64,000 bases of DNA, taken from NCBI RefSeq assembly GCF_000739635.1, contig NZ_BATQ01000171.1, forward strand, positions 79,528-143,527. The letters run 5' to 3'. This stretch comes from Verrucomicrobium sp. BvORR034. GTDB lineage: Bacteria > Verrucomicrobiota > Verrucomicrobiia > Verrucomicrobiales > Verrucomicrobiaceae. Numbering within the stretch: position 1 is the stretch's first letter; every line of letters begins with the position of its first letter. Positions 44,365-54,037 of the stretch are shown piece by piece. The notes beneath the pieces were generated by a model that saw only the letters and a list, made by a program, of their open reading frames with translations, did not search any database and was not told the DNA's origin. A program made the position numbers and the translations under genes.

Positions 44365-45774
44365 ATGTTTTCTGCCCCTACTTATCTGAAGCGACGCTGG
44401 TTCCTCCGCGACTGCGGTCTCGGACTGGCCGGAATCGCCGCCAATTCTCTGCTGGCCCGCGAGGCTTCGGCAACGGCGTCTTCCGCGATCGCCAGCGGCG
44501 CGCCAACATCGCACTTCCCCGCCAAGGCGAAGCGGGTCATCTACATGTTTCAGGCTGGAGCCCCCAGTCATCTGGAACTCTTCGACCCCAAGCCGGAGCT
44601 GACCAAACGCGATGGCAAGCTGCCGCCCCCCGAGCTGCTCAACGGGTATCGCGCCGCGTTCATCAAGCCAAACTCCGCCTTGCTCGGGGCGAAGTACAAG
44701 TTTTCCAAACACGGGGCAAGCGGACTCGATTTCAGCGAACTGCTGCCCCACACCGCGGGTCTGGCCGATGACCTGTGCATGATCCGCTCCATGCAGACTG
44801 ACGCCGTGAACCACGCGCCAGCCCAGATCCTGATGAACACCGGGTCGCAGCAGTTTGGCAGGCCCAGCTTTGGTGCCTGGACCCTTTACGGGCTGGGCAG
44901 CGAGTGTGAGGACCTGCCGGGCTATGTGGTGCTGACCAGCGCCAAGGGCACCAGCGGCGGTGCGAGCAACTATGGCTGCGGCTTCCTGCCCACTTCCTAT
45001 GGTGGCGTCCCCTTCCGCAGCGCTGGGGACCCCGTGTTATACCTCTCGAACCCGCGAGGCATCGACGCCCCCGCCCAGCGGGCCTCGCTGGACACCCTCA
45101 ATGAGCTGAACCGCCTGGCGCTGGGCGATGCCGGGGATCCGGAGATTTCTGCGCGCATCGATGCCTATGAAATGGCCTACCGGCTGCAAACCAGCGCACC
45201 GGTGCTGATGGACCTCAGCCAGGAGCCGAAACACATCCTGGAAATGTACGGAATCAAGGATGTGAAGGAAGCGTCCTATGCCCGGAACTGCCTGCTGGCC
45301 CGCAGGCTGATTGAGCGCGGGGTGCGTTTTGTGCAGCTCTTTCACGAGGCGTGGGATCAGCACGGCAACCTGACCAAGGCCATCAAAGAGAACTGCCAGA
45401 ACACCGACCAGGCTAGCGCTGCACTGGTGAAGGATCTGAAGCAGCGGGGCCTGCTGGATGACACCTTGGTGGTATGGGGTGGCGAGTTTGGGAGGACACC
45501 CATGGTTCAAGGAGGTAATGATGGCCGCGACCACCACAACCGCTGCTTCACCATGTGGGTGGCTGGCGGCGGGTTCAAGAAAGGGCACATCCACGGCGAG
45601 ACCGACGAGCTGGGCTTCAATGTGGTCAAGGATGCCGTGCATGTGCATGACTTGAATGCGACCCTGCTGCACCAACTGGGCTTTGATCACGAGAAGCTCA
45701 CTTATCGGTTCCAGGGGCGGGATTTCCGCCTCACAGATGTGCACGGGCACGTGGTGCAGGGCGTGCTGGCATGA
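44365..45774 (+). CDS. DUF1501 protein, Tat-exported
   Basis: 469 residues. Tat signal RRWFLRDCGLGLAGIAA. Alkaline-phosphatase/sulfatase-like fold: RVIYMFQAGAPSHLELFDPK, ...LVVWGGEFGRTPMVQGG... and GRDHHNRCFTMWVAGGG are the core DUF1501 motifs. Begins 31 bases after the DUF1553 gene; the pair is a conserved two-gene unit. Enzymatic activity not established. Confidence 0.92.
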   Translation: MFSAPTYLKRRWFLRDCGLGLAGIAANSLLAREASATASSAIASGAPTSHFPAKAKRVIYMFQAGAPSHLELFDPKPELTKRDGKLPPPELLNGYRAAFIKPNSALLGAKYKFSKHGASGLDFSELLPHTAGLADDLCMIRSMQTDAVNHAPAQILMNTGSQQFGRPSFGAWTLYGLGSECEDLPGYVVLTSAKGTSGGASNYGCGFLPTSYGGVPFRSAGDPVLYLSNPRGIDAPAQRASLDTLNELNRLALGDAGDPEISARIDAYEMAYRLQTSAPVLMDLSQEPKHILEMYGIKDVKEASYARNCLLARRLIERGVRFVQLFHEAWDQHGNLTKAIKENCQNTDQASAALVKDLKQRGLLDDTLVVWGGEFGRTPMVQGGNDGRDHHNRCFTMWVAGGGFKKGHIHGETDELGFNVVKDAVHVHDLNATLLHQLGFDHEKLTYRFQGRDFRLTDVHGHVVQGVLA

Positions 45775-46186
45775 GGGGGTGGTGAGGCGTAGGCACAGGA
45801 CGAGATTGACCGTCACCTAACGCTGGAGGCTCTGACGCCAACGGCGTCAACATAACAGCCTGGGTCAGGCGAGGCACCCGAGCGCCAGGTTCCAGCGTAT
45901 ACATTGGCTTCTTGGTTCCCTTTCCTGCCTCCTCGCCACATACCGGGAAATTTGTGCCTCCTCACGTCGACAACTACACCGGTGTTGTGAGCACTCCGGC
46001 AGAAGGAGGAATCAAGGAGCCAATGTGTTCGCAGGCAGGCCAATGGCGGCTGACGCCCCTACGCATACCCACTGGTCATTGATTCCCAACCACGCATCTC
46101 CCATGTAGTTGTCGACGTGAGGAGGCACTAGCTGAAGCGTCTGTGGCAGGTGTAGTCGACCGACCTTCATCCACCCAACGCCCCGC
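45775..46186. other. Intergenic stretch holding a MITE-like element
   Basis: 412 bases, no gene seen. The element at 45954-46128 is its main feature. A short hairpin ACGCC-AAC-GGCGT (about 45836-45848) lies before it. Confidence 0.6.
45954..46128. mobile_element. MITE-like element, 175 bp with 25-bp perfect terminal inverted repeats
   Basis: Left end GTGCCTCCTCACGTCGACAA... (45954-45978) is the exact reverse complement of the right end (46104-46128), over 25 bases. The inside (125 bases) has no ORF of note. No clear target duplication was seen. No transposase in the window matches. Confidence 0.6.
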
Positions 46187-46966
46187 CTACGTCGTTAGAA
46201 TCTTCACCACCTTGCGGTAGGCCCAGTAACCCAAGCCCGCGGTGAACAACAACAGCAGCCCCAGGTGCCAGGCGATCTCGCCGGGTTGCCACTGGCCCCA
46301 AGCACTGAGCTGGAGCAACCGCACTCCATGGTAGAAGGGTGACAACTGCACAATCACGCCCAACACGGGACGGTCTCCCAACGGGAAGAACACGCCTGAC
46401 AGGTAGAAGATAGGGGCGATGAGGAAGGAGTAAACCGTCTGGAACTGGTTGATGTTCCGCACCATGGCGGAGGCCAGCAGACCAATGGCCCCGCAGGGCA
46501 CGGCGAGCAGACCGGAAATCAGCGGAAAGAGGAACACCGCCCACGGATTGCTCAGCAGCCCCATGAGGAGCAGGAAGACGCCCACCGTGCCGCCCATCAG
46601 CGCCGCGCGGATGAAGCCCCAGAGGAACTCTCCCATGACCACCTCCCGCACGCCAATGGGCGTGGTGAGCATGGCCTTGAAGACGGACTCAAAGGTCATT
46701 TTTACATAGAACCCATAGCTGCTCTCAAAGAAGGCGGTAAAGAGCGCCGTGGTGGCGACCATGCCCGGAGCCAGATACTGGGCATACGAGAGGCCGCCGA
46801 TCTGCCCGATGAAAGGTGAGAGCCCCATCCCCAGAGCAGTGAGCATGAGGGCGGGATCCGCCAGGGTGGGTGAGATGTTCGCGAGGAAGTCCTTGCGATA
46901 GACCCCCCAGTTGCGGACGACCACATGCCAGGCCAGTTGAAAGGAGGTGCGGAATTCGTCAGTCAT
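46187..46966 (-). CDS. ABC-2 type transporter permease, NodJ-like
   Basis: 259 residues, six membrane helices. ABC-2 signatures FYVKMTFESVFKAMLTTPI and FYLSGVFFPLGDRPVLGVIV are those of NodJ-type lipo-oligosaccharide/drug exporters. Its start overlaps the end of the ATPase gene by eight bases (ATGACTGA), so translation is coupled. Confidence 0.88.
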   Translation of the reverse strand: MTDEFRTSFQLAWHVVVRNWGVYRKDFLANISPTLADPALMLTALGMGLSPFIGQIGGLSYAQYLAPGMVATTALFTAFFESSYGFYVKMTFESVFKAMLTTPIGVREVVMGEFLWGFIRAALMGGTVGVFLLLMGLLSNPWAVFLFPLISGLLAVPCGAIGLLASAMVRNINQFQTVYSFLIAPIFYLSGVFFPLGDRPVLGVIVQLSPFYHGVRLLQLSAWGQWQPGEIAWHLGLLLLFTAGLGYWAYRKVVKILTT

Positions 46967-47915
46967 TGTCGTCGAGCTCGCGGCCGGTGAGTTTCAGGTA
47001 AACGTCTTCGAGGTTGGACGGGCGCAACTGGAGCGCCGTGGTGCCCAGCGTCTGCTGCAGGGCCAGGAGGTCATCGATCTTCGGGGCGCGCACACAGCAC
47101 TGCCGCCCCTGGTGGAAGAGTTCCCAGCTGGGCTGGAGCTCCGCTTTGATCCGGGCATCAAAGTCGTGCGCAAAGGTAGCCACAAATCCGGGCGTCTCTT
47201 TGTCGATGAGTGCGCGTGGAGCCCCTGCGCCGACCACCGCTCCGCGGTTCAGAATGATGATGCGGTCGCACAGGATCTCAGCCTCGTGCATGTAGTGGGT
47301 GGTGACCATGACGGTCTTGCCCGCCTGGCGATAGGAAATCACTTTCTCCCAGATGAGGTGCCGCACGGCGGGATCCAGGCCGGTGGTGGGCTCGTCCAGG
47401 ATGAGGAGTTCCGGGTCAGACAGAAGTGCCCGCACAAAGGCGAGCCGGCGCTTCATACCACCGGAGAGGGTTTTGATTGGTGCCTCCTTCTTGTGATCCA
47501 GGGACATGTGGGCCAGCAACTCGTTGATGCGCGGCAGGGCGGCTTTTTTGTCCACCCCCTCAAACCGCGCATAAAGACGCATGTTCTCCATCACCGTCAG
47601 ACCTTCATCCAGGGCGTTCTCCTGGGGAACGACTCCAAGACGCTCTTTGATCTTCCGCGGATTCTGCGCGGGATCGTGACCGAAGACGGTGAGATCGCCA
47701 CCAGTGCGGAGGACCGCCCCATAGAGACAGCCGATGAAGGTGGACTTGCCCGCGCCGTTGGGGCCCAGGAGCCCGACGCATTCGCCACGGCGCACTTCCA
47801 GGTCCAGCCCCTGCAGTGCGGCGAAGTCACCAAACTTTTTGGCCACGGCCCGGGCCACGATGACGGGCTCTGAGCCGGGGACAGCAGCGGACGGAGAGTC
47901 AGGGGCAATGCTCAC
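46959..47915 (-). CDS. ABC transporter ATP-binding protein, NodI-like
   Basis: 318 residues from a GTG at 47915; no ATG fits and the frame extends to a TTG at 47999. Walker A GPNGAGKST (51-59), signature LSGGM, Walker B LLILDEPTTGLD, then H-loop MVTTHYMHEAE. A C-terminal domain of about 80 residues is typical for NodI. Forms an exporter with the downstream permease. Substrate unknown. Confidence 0.9.
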   Translation of the reverse strand: MSIAPDSPSAAVPGSEPVIVARAVAKKFGDFAALQGLDLEVRRGECVGLLGPNGAGKSTFIGCLYGAVLRTGGDLTVFGHDPAQNPRKIKERLGVVPQENALDEGLTVMENMRLYARFEGVDKKAALPRINELLAHMSLDHKKEAPIKTLSGGMKRRLAFVRALLSDPELLILDEPTTGLDPAVRHLIWEKVISYRQAGKTVMVTTHYMHEAEILCDRIIILNRGAVVGAGAPRALIDKETPGFVATFAHDFDARIKAELQPSWELFHQGRQCCVRAPKIDDLLALQQTLGTTALQLRPSNLEDVYLKLTGRELDDND

Positions 47916-48026
47916 GCGCCCGATGGTAGGGACGCTGAGGCAAAGTGCAAGTACAACGCGGAAGCGTTGCGGCAACGGCCCCTCAACCTGGAAGGGCAAA
48001 CCGTCTGGACGCCCGGAGACGAGGAG

Positions 48027-49463
48027 TCATCGCTTCAGCTCCCCAGCCAGTTCCAGCAGGGCGTCCAGCATCTTCACCGCGGCCTGCGGCTCCAGGGAGT
48101 TCGTTCCCGGCCAGGTCTCATACCCACCGAGTTCAAAGTGACGTGGCGTGGGCAGGTAGCCGAAATAGCCATGGTTCAGCTCCACCATGAAAGAGTGCTT
48201 GAGCGGGCTGCGCTTTTTGAATTCCAGCCCAGTCTCCGCGAAGGTCTCGCAGGGAAAAGTCCCGATGCAGATATCGCCTATCCGGAGCGCCTGCAGGGGG
48301 ATGCGTGCTGGGCCCTCTGCGGCACTGAGCTGTTGCACACGCCGGGCATAGATGGCGGGCAGATCGGCTTTCACAGACGGCACGTCGGCATTGGGCAGCT
48401 TCTCCTTGGCCCAAGCCAGAGTCTCGGGGCTCACCACCCGCCAGGACAGCTCGAGTTCGCGGAAACGCGCTTCCAGCTCTGCCTCATCCTTCCACTCTGT
48501 CCCGGCCAGGGCCTCCTGAACCTTTGCCGCCACATCCTCCGCGACCTTCCTCATCTGGGCGTAGGGAGGAGACGAGGGGCGCGGGGTGCGGAAGTTGACA
48601 TTGTTGATGTCGCCGCTGGTGCCGTTGGCCAGGATGGGCACGAACGGCGGGAACTCATCATCCTTTGCCCCATTCAACCGCGCCAGCGCCGAGCAAAACA
48701 TGCCGTAGTAGTCCGCGGAGATCTCGCCATTGCCCACACCGCCCACGTAGTGCAGAGAGTAGGCGGCAAAGACAGAGATCAACCGCCCCTGCGGCTCCCG
48801 CAAGGCCATGATGGACACCGTTGGATCTGTGGGTCCGGCTGGCTCCACCAGATTCGGGCTGCCTCCCGGCGGATTCATCTTCACCTTGTCCACCTTGCCA
48901 AACGGGTTCACGGGGGCCGTCCCGTCTTTCATCACCCAGCGCCGGTTGAAGACATGCTCAGGAGCTTCTGCCGTGGCGAATCCTATTTGCGCTGGACGCA
49001 AGCCATTCACCGCCCGCCGCACGCCGTCGGCGATGCGCCGGGCGATGAACTTTTGGTAGTCATCCAGCGGCTGGTCAGAGGCATAGCGGCTGTCCCCCAG
49101 GGCACTGGCTGCCGAGTGGGTGTGGGTGCCGGAGATCATCACCTGCGCAGGTGGGATGCCAGTTGACTCCTCGATCAGGCGTCGCGCCTCAATGCTCACG
49201 CTCCGGTGCAGTCCGAGAAGGTCACACACCACCAGCGCCAGCTTTGTCTTCCCGTCATCCAGCACCAGACAGCGGGCATGCAGCTCGTCATGCACACCTG
49301 TGGCCGGAAAGGGCACAAACCCTCCGATAATCTTCGCCCCCAGCTCAGGCGTGATATTGCTCGTGGCGGCCCCGGCACGCAGCGGGGTTGATGAAGGGCC
49401 CGCAGCAGCCACCAAGCCTGCGGAGAGGCACATCACGAGGAAAGCAGGCATCCATGATTTCAT
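48027..49463 (-). CDS. Neutral/alkaline ceramidase-like exported protein
   Basis: 478 residues from the ATG at 49463 (AGGA 7 bases upstream). Signal peptide (MPAFLVMCLSAGLVAAA). LRAGAATSNITPELG begins the neutral/alkaline non-lysosomal ceramidase N-domain; SGTHTHSAAS is the zinc-binding motif; ANGTSGDINNVNF is the Asn-rich motif around the active site. The shortened C-terminus is typical of the bacterial environmental subgroup, whose substrate is often unknown. Divergent from an AraC regulator gene, so possibly controlled by it. Confidence 0.85.
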   Translation of the reverse strand: MKSWMPAFLVMCLSAGLVAAAGPSSTPLRAGAATSNITPELGAKIIGGFVPFPATGVHDELHARCLVLDDGKTKLALVVCDLLGLHRSVSIEARRLIEESTGIPPAQVMISGTHTHSAASALGDSRYASDQPLDDYQKFIARRIADGVRRAVNGLRPAQIGFATAEAPEHVFNRRWVMKDGTAPVNPFGKVDKVKMNPPGGSPNLVEPAGPTDPTVSIMALREPQGRLISVFAAYSLHYVGGVGNGEISADYYGMFCSALARLNGAKDDEFPPFVPILANGTSGDINNVNFRTPRPSSPPYAQMRKVAEDVAAKVQEALAGTEWKDEAELEARFRELELSWRVVSPETLAWAKEKLPNADVPSVKADLPAIYARRVQQLSAAEGPARIPLQALRIGDICIGTFPCETFAETGLEFKKRSPLKHSFMVELNHGYFGYLPTPRHFELGGYETWPGTNSLEPQAAVKMLDALLELAGELKR

Positions 49464-49615
49464 AAGCGTCCTGCCTCTACGGGACGCCCCAGTCAAGCTT
49501 GCACGGCCGGTGCCGGGATGACCAGTCATGGGCACATAAGTATCATGCAAATGGCAGCGCACTTCCTTCGGCGCAAATACTTGTCACAGTCTGATCTGGG
49601 CGGACATTTCAAGCT

Positions 49616-50485
49616 GTGCGTCTCGTTGTCGAAAAACCCTCCCCTCTGGCCGCCACGGAACTCGTGGTGTGTGAAATCGTGCGGGGTGAGGATTTTGGCT
49701 GCGTGTGGCACCACCACCCAGAGTGCGAGATCACGCTGGTGCTGCGCGGCGGGACCGAACGCATGGTGGGGGACAAGCTCACCCGCCTCCGCCCGGGGGA
49801 TCTCACGCTGCTCGGGTCAGATCTGCCGCACGACTATCGCAACGATCACCCCGTTTCAGGTCGCCGGCCGCGGGTGGAGGCGATTGTGGTGCAGTTCATG
49901 CCGGATCTGCTGGGGGAGGGCTGGCTCCAGCATGCTTCCATGCAACGGGTTCATCAGTTGTTTCATCGCTCTCAACTTGGTCTGGAGGTCCGTGGTGTCA
50001 CCCGTAGGCGGACTGCCTTGAGATTGAAACAACTGTCCCGTGCCGCCGGGCTGCGACGCGTGGTGCTACTGCTTGAGATCCTGGAAGACCTGGCGAAATC
50101 CAAGGATCTGGTGGAGATCGCCTCACCGGGCTTCCACGCACCGGCCCACCATGGCTCGACAGACCGCATCGCGCCCATCATCACGCACATTGAGTCCCAC
50201 TTGGCCGCGACCATCCACGTGCGCGATCTGGCCATCATGGCGGGGCTGAGTGAGAGCGCCTTCAGTCGTCTGTTCAAGAAATGCACGGGCCGCTCCGTGC
50301 CACAGTACCTCAATGAACTGCGCATTGGCCGGGCCTGTCGACTGCTCGCTGAGACGGACGACACCGTAGCCCGCATCGCCACCACTTGCGGTTATCCATC
50401 CCCGGCAAACTTTCAGCGGCAGTTTCATCGGCATCAACAGCGCTCCCCGCTCGCCTACCGCGCTGCGGTAAGAGCCCGCGGATGA
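49616..50485 (+). CDS. AraC-family transcriptional regulator
   Basis: 289 residues from a GTG at 49616. N-terminal cupin sensor (HHHPECEITLVLRGG), C-terminal double HTH (about 190-285) with FSRLFKKCTGRSVPQYLNELR and GYPSPANFQRQFHRH. Lies between the ceramidase-like gene (divergent) and the DUF1080 gene (downstream, 84 bases). Probably senses a sugar and controls one or both sides. Confidence 0.9.
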   Translation: MRLVVEKPSPLAATELVVCEIVRGEDFGCVWHHHPECEITLVLRGGTERMVGDKLTRLRPGDLTLLGSDLPHDYRNDHPVSGRRPRVEAIVVQFMPDLLGEGWLQHASMQRVHQLFHRSQLGLEVRGVTRRRTALRLKQLSRAAGLRRVVLLLEILEDLAKSKDLVEIASPGFHAPAHHGSTDRIAPIITHIESHLAATIHVRDLAIMAGLSESAFSRLFKKCTGRSVPQYLNELRIGRACRLLAETDDTVARIATTCGYPSPANFQRQFHRHQQRSPLAYRAAVRARG

Positions 50486-50569
50486 CCAATTCATCCACGC
50501 CGGAAAAGGAGACTTCTTCGCCGGAAATGACGACACAGCGTCGGCCGTGGCCTTGCGTAAGTATCGGCC

Positions 50570-51439
50570 ATGATTATCCCCTCCAAAAAATCCGCGGCCA
50601 CGGCCCTCAGTGTCCTGCTGCTTCCCATGGCCTCCTTGCTGCCTGTCAGCGCCGCAGAACCAGTCAAAACCAAGATCGACCTGCTGGAGAGTGTCAAGAC
50701 CGGTGATGTGGAGTATCACGTGAACCCCAAGGCGGATTTCCATGATGATCCCAAGGAGATCTGGACCATCCAACCAGACAAAAACCTCCACGTGAGCGGG
50801 CGGGGCTACGGCTATGTGGCCACAAAGCAGAACTATCGTGACTACCACCTCGTGCTTGAGTTCAAATGGGGCGCGAAGACCTGGGGCAAACGCGAGACCA
50901 AGGCACGCGATAACGGCCTCCTCCTCCATTCCCATGGGCCTCACGGTGCCTACGGCGACACCTGGATGGCCAGCATCGAGGCGCAGATCATTGAAGGCGG
51001 GGTCGGTGACATTCTGGTCCTCTCCCCCAAGATGCCCGATGGCACGACGCTGACCACCTCCCTCAGTGCCGAGTTCGCACTGGATCGGGACAAGGAGAAG
51101 ATCTGGAAGCCCGGCGCTCCCCGCCAGACCGTGACGGCGGGCCGCATCAACTGGGAAAAACGCGATGTGGACTGGGCGGATGTGGTGAACTTCCGCGGCA
51201 AGGAGGACGTGGAGTCCCCCTTTGGTGAATGGACGCGTCTGGAGGTCATCGCCAAGGGCGACACCCTGCAGTATTTCGTCAATGGCGTGAAGGTGAACGA
51301 GGCCTTCGAGTGCAAGCCCAGCCAGGGCAAGATCCTCCTCCAGACCGAGGGTGCCGAAATGATCGTGCGCCAGTTTGAGCTGCACCCCTTGGGCACCGTC
51401 AAGGTGTCCAAGCCTGCCGCTGTGGCCGACGCCAAGTAG
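50570..51439 (+). CDS. 3-keto-disaccharide hydrolase family (DUF1080) exported protein
   Basis: 289 residues, signal peptide ending near residue 29. Beta-sandwich DUF1080 hallmarks are YRDYHLVLEFKWGAK, RDNGLLLHSHGPHGAYG and WMASIEAQIIEGGVGDI. Members in PVC bacteria and Bacteroidetes cleave 3-keto-glycosides. First of three consecutive exported proteins after the AraC gene. Confidence 0.88.
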   Translation: MIIPSKKSAATALSVLLLPMASLLPVSAAEPVKTKIDLLESVKTGDVEYHVNPKADFHDDPKEIWTIQPDKNLHVSGRGYGYVATKQNYRDYHLVLEFKWGAKTWGKRETKARDNGLLLHSHGPHGAYGDTWMASIEAQIIEGGVGDILVLSPKMPDGTTLTTSLSAEFALDRDKEKIWKPGAPRQTVTAGRINWEKRDVDWADVVNFRGKEDVESPFGEWTRLEVIAKGDTLQYFVNGVKVNEAFECKPSQGKILLQTEGAEMIVRQFELHPLGTVKVSKPAAVADAK

Positions 51440-51469
51440 AGCCTATCCTCTGTTTCCTCGTACCCTCCC

Positions 51470-53002
51470 ATGAGCACGCCTCCTCCGCTGAACCGACGTC
51501 ACTTTCTCACTGCCACCGGTGCCGCAGTCATGGCGGGGCCGCTTGGGTCCGCGTCGGTTCAAGCGGCCCCCAGTCCGGGATTGATTCCTCAGGAGAACGC
51601 CCTGCCGGGCTCTCTGAACTGGCAGCTCACCCGGGTCCGGGTGGACGGGAAGAACTTCCGGTCTCCCTGGATCGAAGGCTACTGCTCGCGGCAGAGCGTG
51701 CTGGCCGGCCAGACGCTGGACATCATGGTCTCCGCCAAGCCGGCGCGGAAGTTCCAGCTGGAGATATTCCGCCTCGGCTACTACGGGGGGCGGGGTGCGA
51801 GGAAAGTGCATGAGTTGGGTCCCCTTCAGGCCTCCACCCAGGCCACGCCGCAGCCGGGGGCAAAAAACCTGCATGAGTGCCGCTGGCAACCCACGGTCAC
51901 CCTGACCATTCCGACTGATTGGCGGAGCGGTGTTTACATCGGTCGCATGACCACCGTCCCTGAATCTGCAGACGAGGCCTACTGGCAGAGTTATGTGACC
52001 TTCATCGTGCGGGATGAACGCCCTGCTGACATCCTCTTTCAGTGCAGTGACAACACCTGGCAGGCCTACAACCGCTGGCCCAGTGACTTCTCCCTCTACA
52101 CCCATCCGCAGGGCGGCCAGGGCCCATGGGCAGATGTCAGCTTTGACCGCCCCTATGGCCGGGAGTCGCAGTACAACGGCGTCGTCAACGATCCCCTCAC
52201 CGTCGGCTCCGGGGAATTCCTCCCCTTTGAGTTCCCCCTCGCCTACTGGCTGGAGCAACACGGCTACGATGTCACTTACTGCTCCAACAGTGACATGGTC
52301 ACTCCAGATCGCGGTCTGCGCTGCAAAGCCTTCCTCAGCGTGGGTCATGATGAGTACTGGGATCTCCGCCAGTACCGCAGTGTGGAGGCCATGAGAGATG
52401 CGGGGGTGAGCCTGCTCTTCCTCTCTGGCAACTCGGTGTGCTGGGTCACCCCCATGCGCCCCAGCAGCGATGGCGTGCCGCATCGCATCATTTCCCGCGA
52501 TGGCCCTTATGGGGCCGAGCAGGACTACGCCAGGAACCGGGAGGCCAACCACGGCCCGTTTCCTGCGCGGGGACCGGATGAAGGGCTCCTCATGGGGGCC
52601 CGAAATGTCCGCCCCGTGAACGGCGGTGGAGACTGGATTTGCGAGAAGCCTGACCACTGGATCTTCGAAGGCACCGGCATGAAGAAGGGGGAAGCCATCC
52701 CCGGTCTCATTGGCTGGGAGTATCATGGACAACCGGCCACCGAGATTCCCGGACTGGAGGTGGTGGGCGGAGGCACGGCTTGGGTGGGCGGCACGACTCC
52801 CCAGCAATGGACTGCCACGATCTATCCCGGCCCTCGTGGAAACTTCGTCTTCAACGCCTCCACCATCTTCTGGGCTCAAGGCCTCTCCACGCCCCCCGGC
52901 CATGTGCTGCCTTGGTCGCACTGGAGCCGCCCCCATGGCCCCGATGAGCGCGTGCAGCGGATGACGCGGAATCTCCTGACCCGCGCGCTGACTCCACGGT
53001 GA
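51470..53002 (+). CDS. N,N-dimethylformamidase beta subunit-like, Tat-exported
   Basis: 510 residues. Tat signal NRRHFLTATGAAVMAG. Body matches the family named after dimethylformamidase large-subunit C-terminus: FQCSDNTWQAYNRWP, LSVGHDEYWDLRQYRSVE and LLFLSGNSVCWVTP, a glutamine-amidotransferase-like fold. Real substrate is unknown and probably not DMF. Starts 30 bases after the DUF1080 gene. Confidence 0.8.
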   Translation: MSTPPPLNRRHFLTATGAAVMAGPLGSASVQAAPSPGLIPQENALPGSLNWQLTRVRVDGKNFRSPWIEGYCSRQSVLAGQTLDIMVSAKPARKFQLEIFRLGYYGGRGARKVHELGPLQASTQATPQPGAKNLHECRWQPTVTLTIPTDWRSGVYIGRMTTVPESADEAYWQSYVTFIVRDERPADILFQCSDNTWQAYNRWPSDFSLYTHPQGGQGPWADVSFDRPYGRESQYNGVVNDPLTVGSGEFLPFEFPLAYWLEQHGYDVTYCSNSDMVTPDRGLRCKAFLSVGHDEYWDLRQYRSVEAMRDAGVSLLFLSGNSVCWVTPMRPSSDGVPHRIISRDGPYGAEQDYARNREANHGPFPARGPDEGLLMGARNVRPVNGGGDWICEKPDHWIFEGTGMKKGEAIPGLIGWEYHGQPATEIPGLEVVGGGTAWVGGTTPQQWTATIYPGPRGNFVFNASTIFWAQGLSTPPGHVLPWSHWSRPHGPDERVQRMTRNLLTRALTPR

Positions 53003-53056
53003 GCGGATCACCCGTTAGTTATTTCCCATTCCCACCTGTGCCGGATATCACCCTCT

Positions 53057-53989
53057 ATGCATCCCCTCTTGCCTTCTCCAAGCCGTCGCCAGTTCCTCAC
53101 CCACGCCGCCTTCACTGCCGGGGCCTGCCTTCTTCCTGCCGGTCAGCAGGCTGCGGCCTTCCAGCCTCCGTATGAACGCACCCTGCGGGACCGGCTCTGG
53201 ATGTGGGGGCATGATGCTGGCTCGCTGACCCAAGGATACGGCATCGGTGGCAAAGACAGCGACATCGAGCCGGCGGCGGCGCTGGAATACATGGGCATCC
53301 CCAACTGCTGCATGGTGCGATTCACGGGCACGCCCCTTCCTCCTTTCGACGACTACGTCAAGCAGTTCGCCAAGACCCGCCGCCTCACCTGGAGCTTCGT
53401 GGATGGAGGAAAGAACTTCACCACCGCACAGAAGCTGGAGCAGGCGCTCGACCTCGCGAAGAAGAACCCGCATCTCACCGGATTGGACATGGACGACCTC
53501 TTCCTGGGCGATGCCCTGCCCAAGAACGGCGGCACAGAGGCCGCCGCCCATCTCACCGTGGCGCAGATTGCCCAGGTGAAGAAGGACCTGCAGGCCTTTG
53601 GCCGACCGCTGGACCTTTCCATGGTGATTTACACGAACCAGCTCCACCCCATCATCAAGGCGCATGTGGAGCCCGTGGACAAGGTGTACCTCTGGACCTG
53701 GAAGGCCCGGGAGCTGGAGAATCTGGAGGCGAACTTCGCCGCGTACCGCAAGATTGCCCCCACCAAGCCCACGCTGCTGGGCATCTACATGTGGGACTTT
53801 GGCGAGAAGAAGACGATCCCGATCCCCCTGATGGAGCACCAGTGCCGGCTCGGTCTGGACTGGCTTAAGGAGGGCCAGATCGAAGGGCTCATCTTCCACT
53901 GCACGCCTCTCTGTGGCATGAAGCTGGAGGCCGTGGAATGGTCCCGGGACTGGATCGCCCGCCACGCGAACGACATCGTGCAACCATGA
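53057..53989 (+). CDS. Tat-exported protein, TIM-barrel-like
   Basis: 310 residues. Tat signal SRRQFLTHAAFTAGACL. Segments like HLTGLDMDDLFLGD, LDLSMVIYTNQLHPI and LGIYMWDFGE are spaced like beta strands of a TIM barrel with acidic ends, as in glycosidases. No Pfam family recognised by eye. Starts 54 bases after the DMFase-like gene; likely same operon. Confidence 0.65.
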   Translation: MHPLLPSPSRRQFLTHAAFTAGACLLPAGQQAAAFQPPYERTLRDRLWMWGHDAGSLTQGYGIGGKDSDIEPAAALEYMGIPNCCMVRFTGTPLPPFDDYVKQFAKTRRLTWSFVDGGKNFTTAQKLEQALDLAKKNPHLTGLDMDDLFLGDALPKNGGTEAAAHLTVAQIAQVKKDLQAFGRPLDLSMVIYTNQLHPIIKAHVEPVDKVYLWTWKARELENLEANFAAYRKIAPTKPTLLGIYMWDFGEKKTIPIPLMEHQCRLGLDWLKEGQIEGLIFHCTPLCGMKLEAVEWSRDWIARHANDIVQP

Positions 53990-54037
53990 CCCGGGCGTGA
54001 GTGCCTATTTTCCGTGAAACGCCGCCCGGGCTGATGT

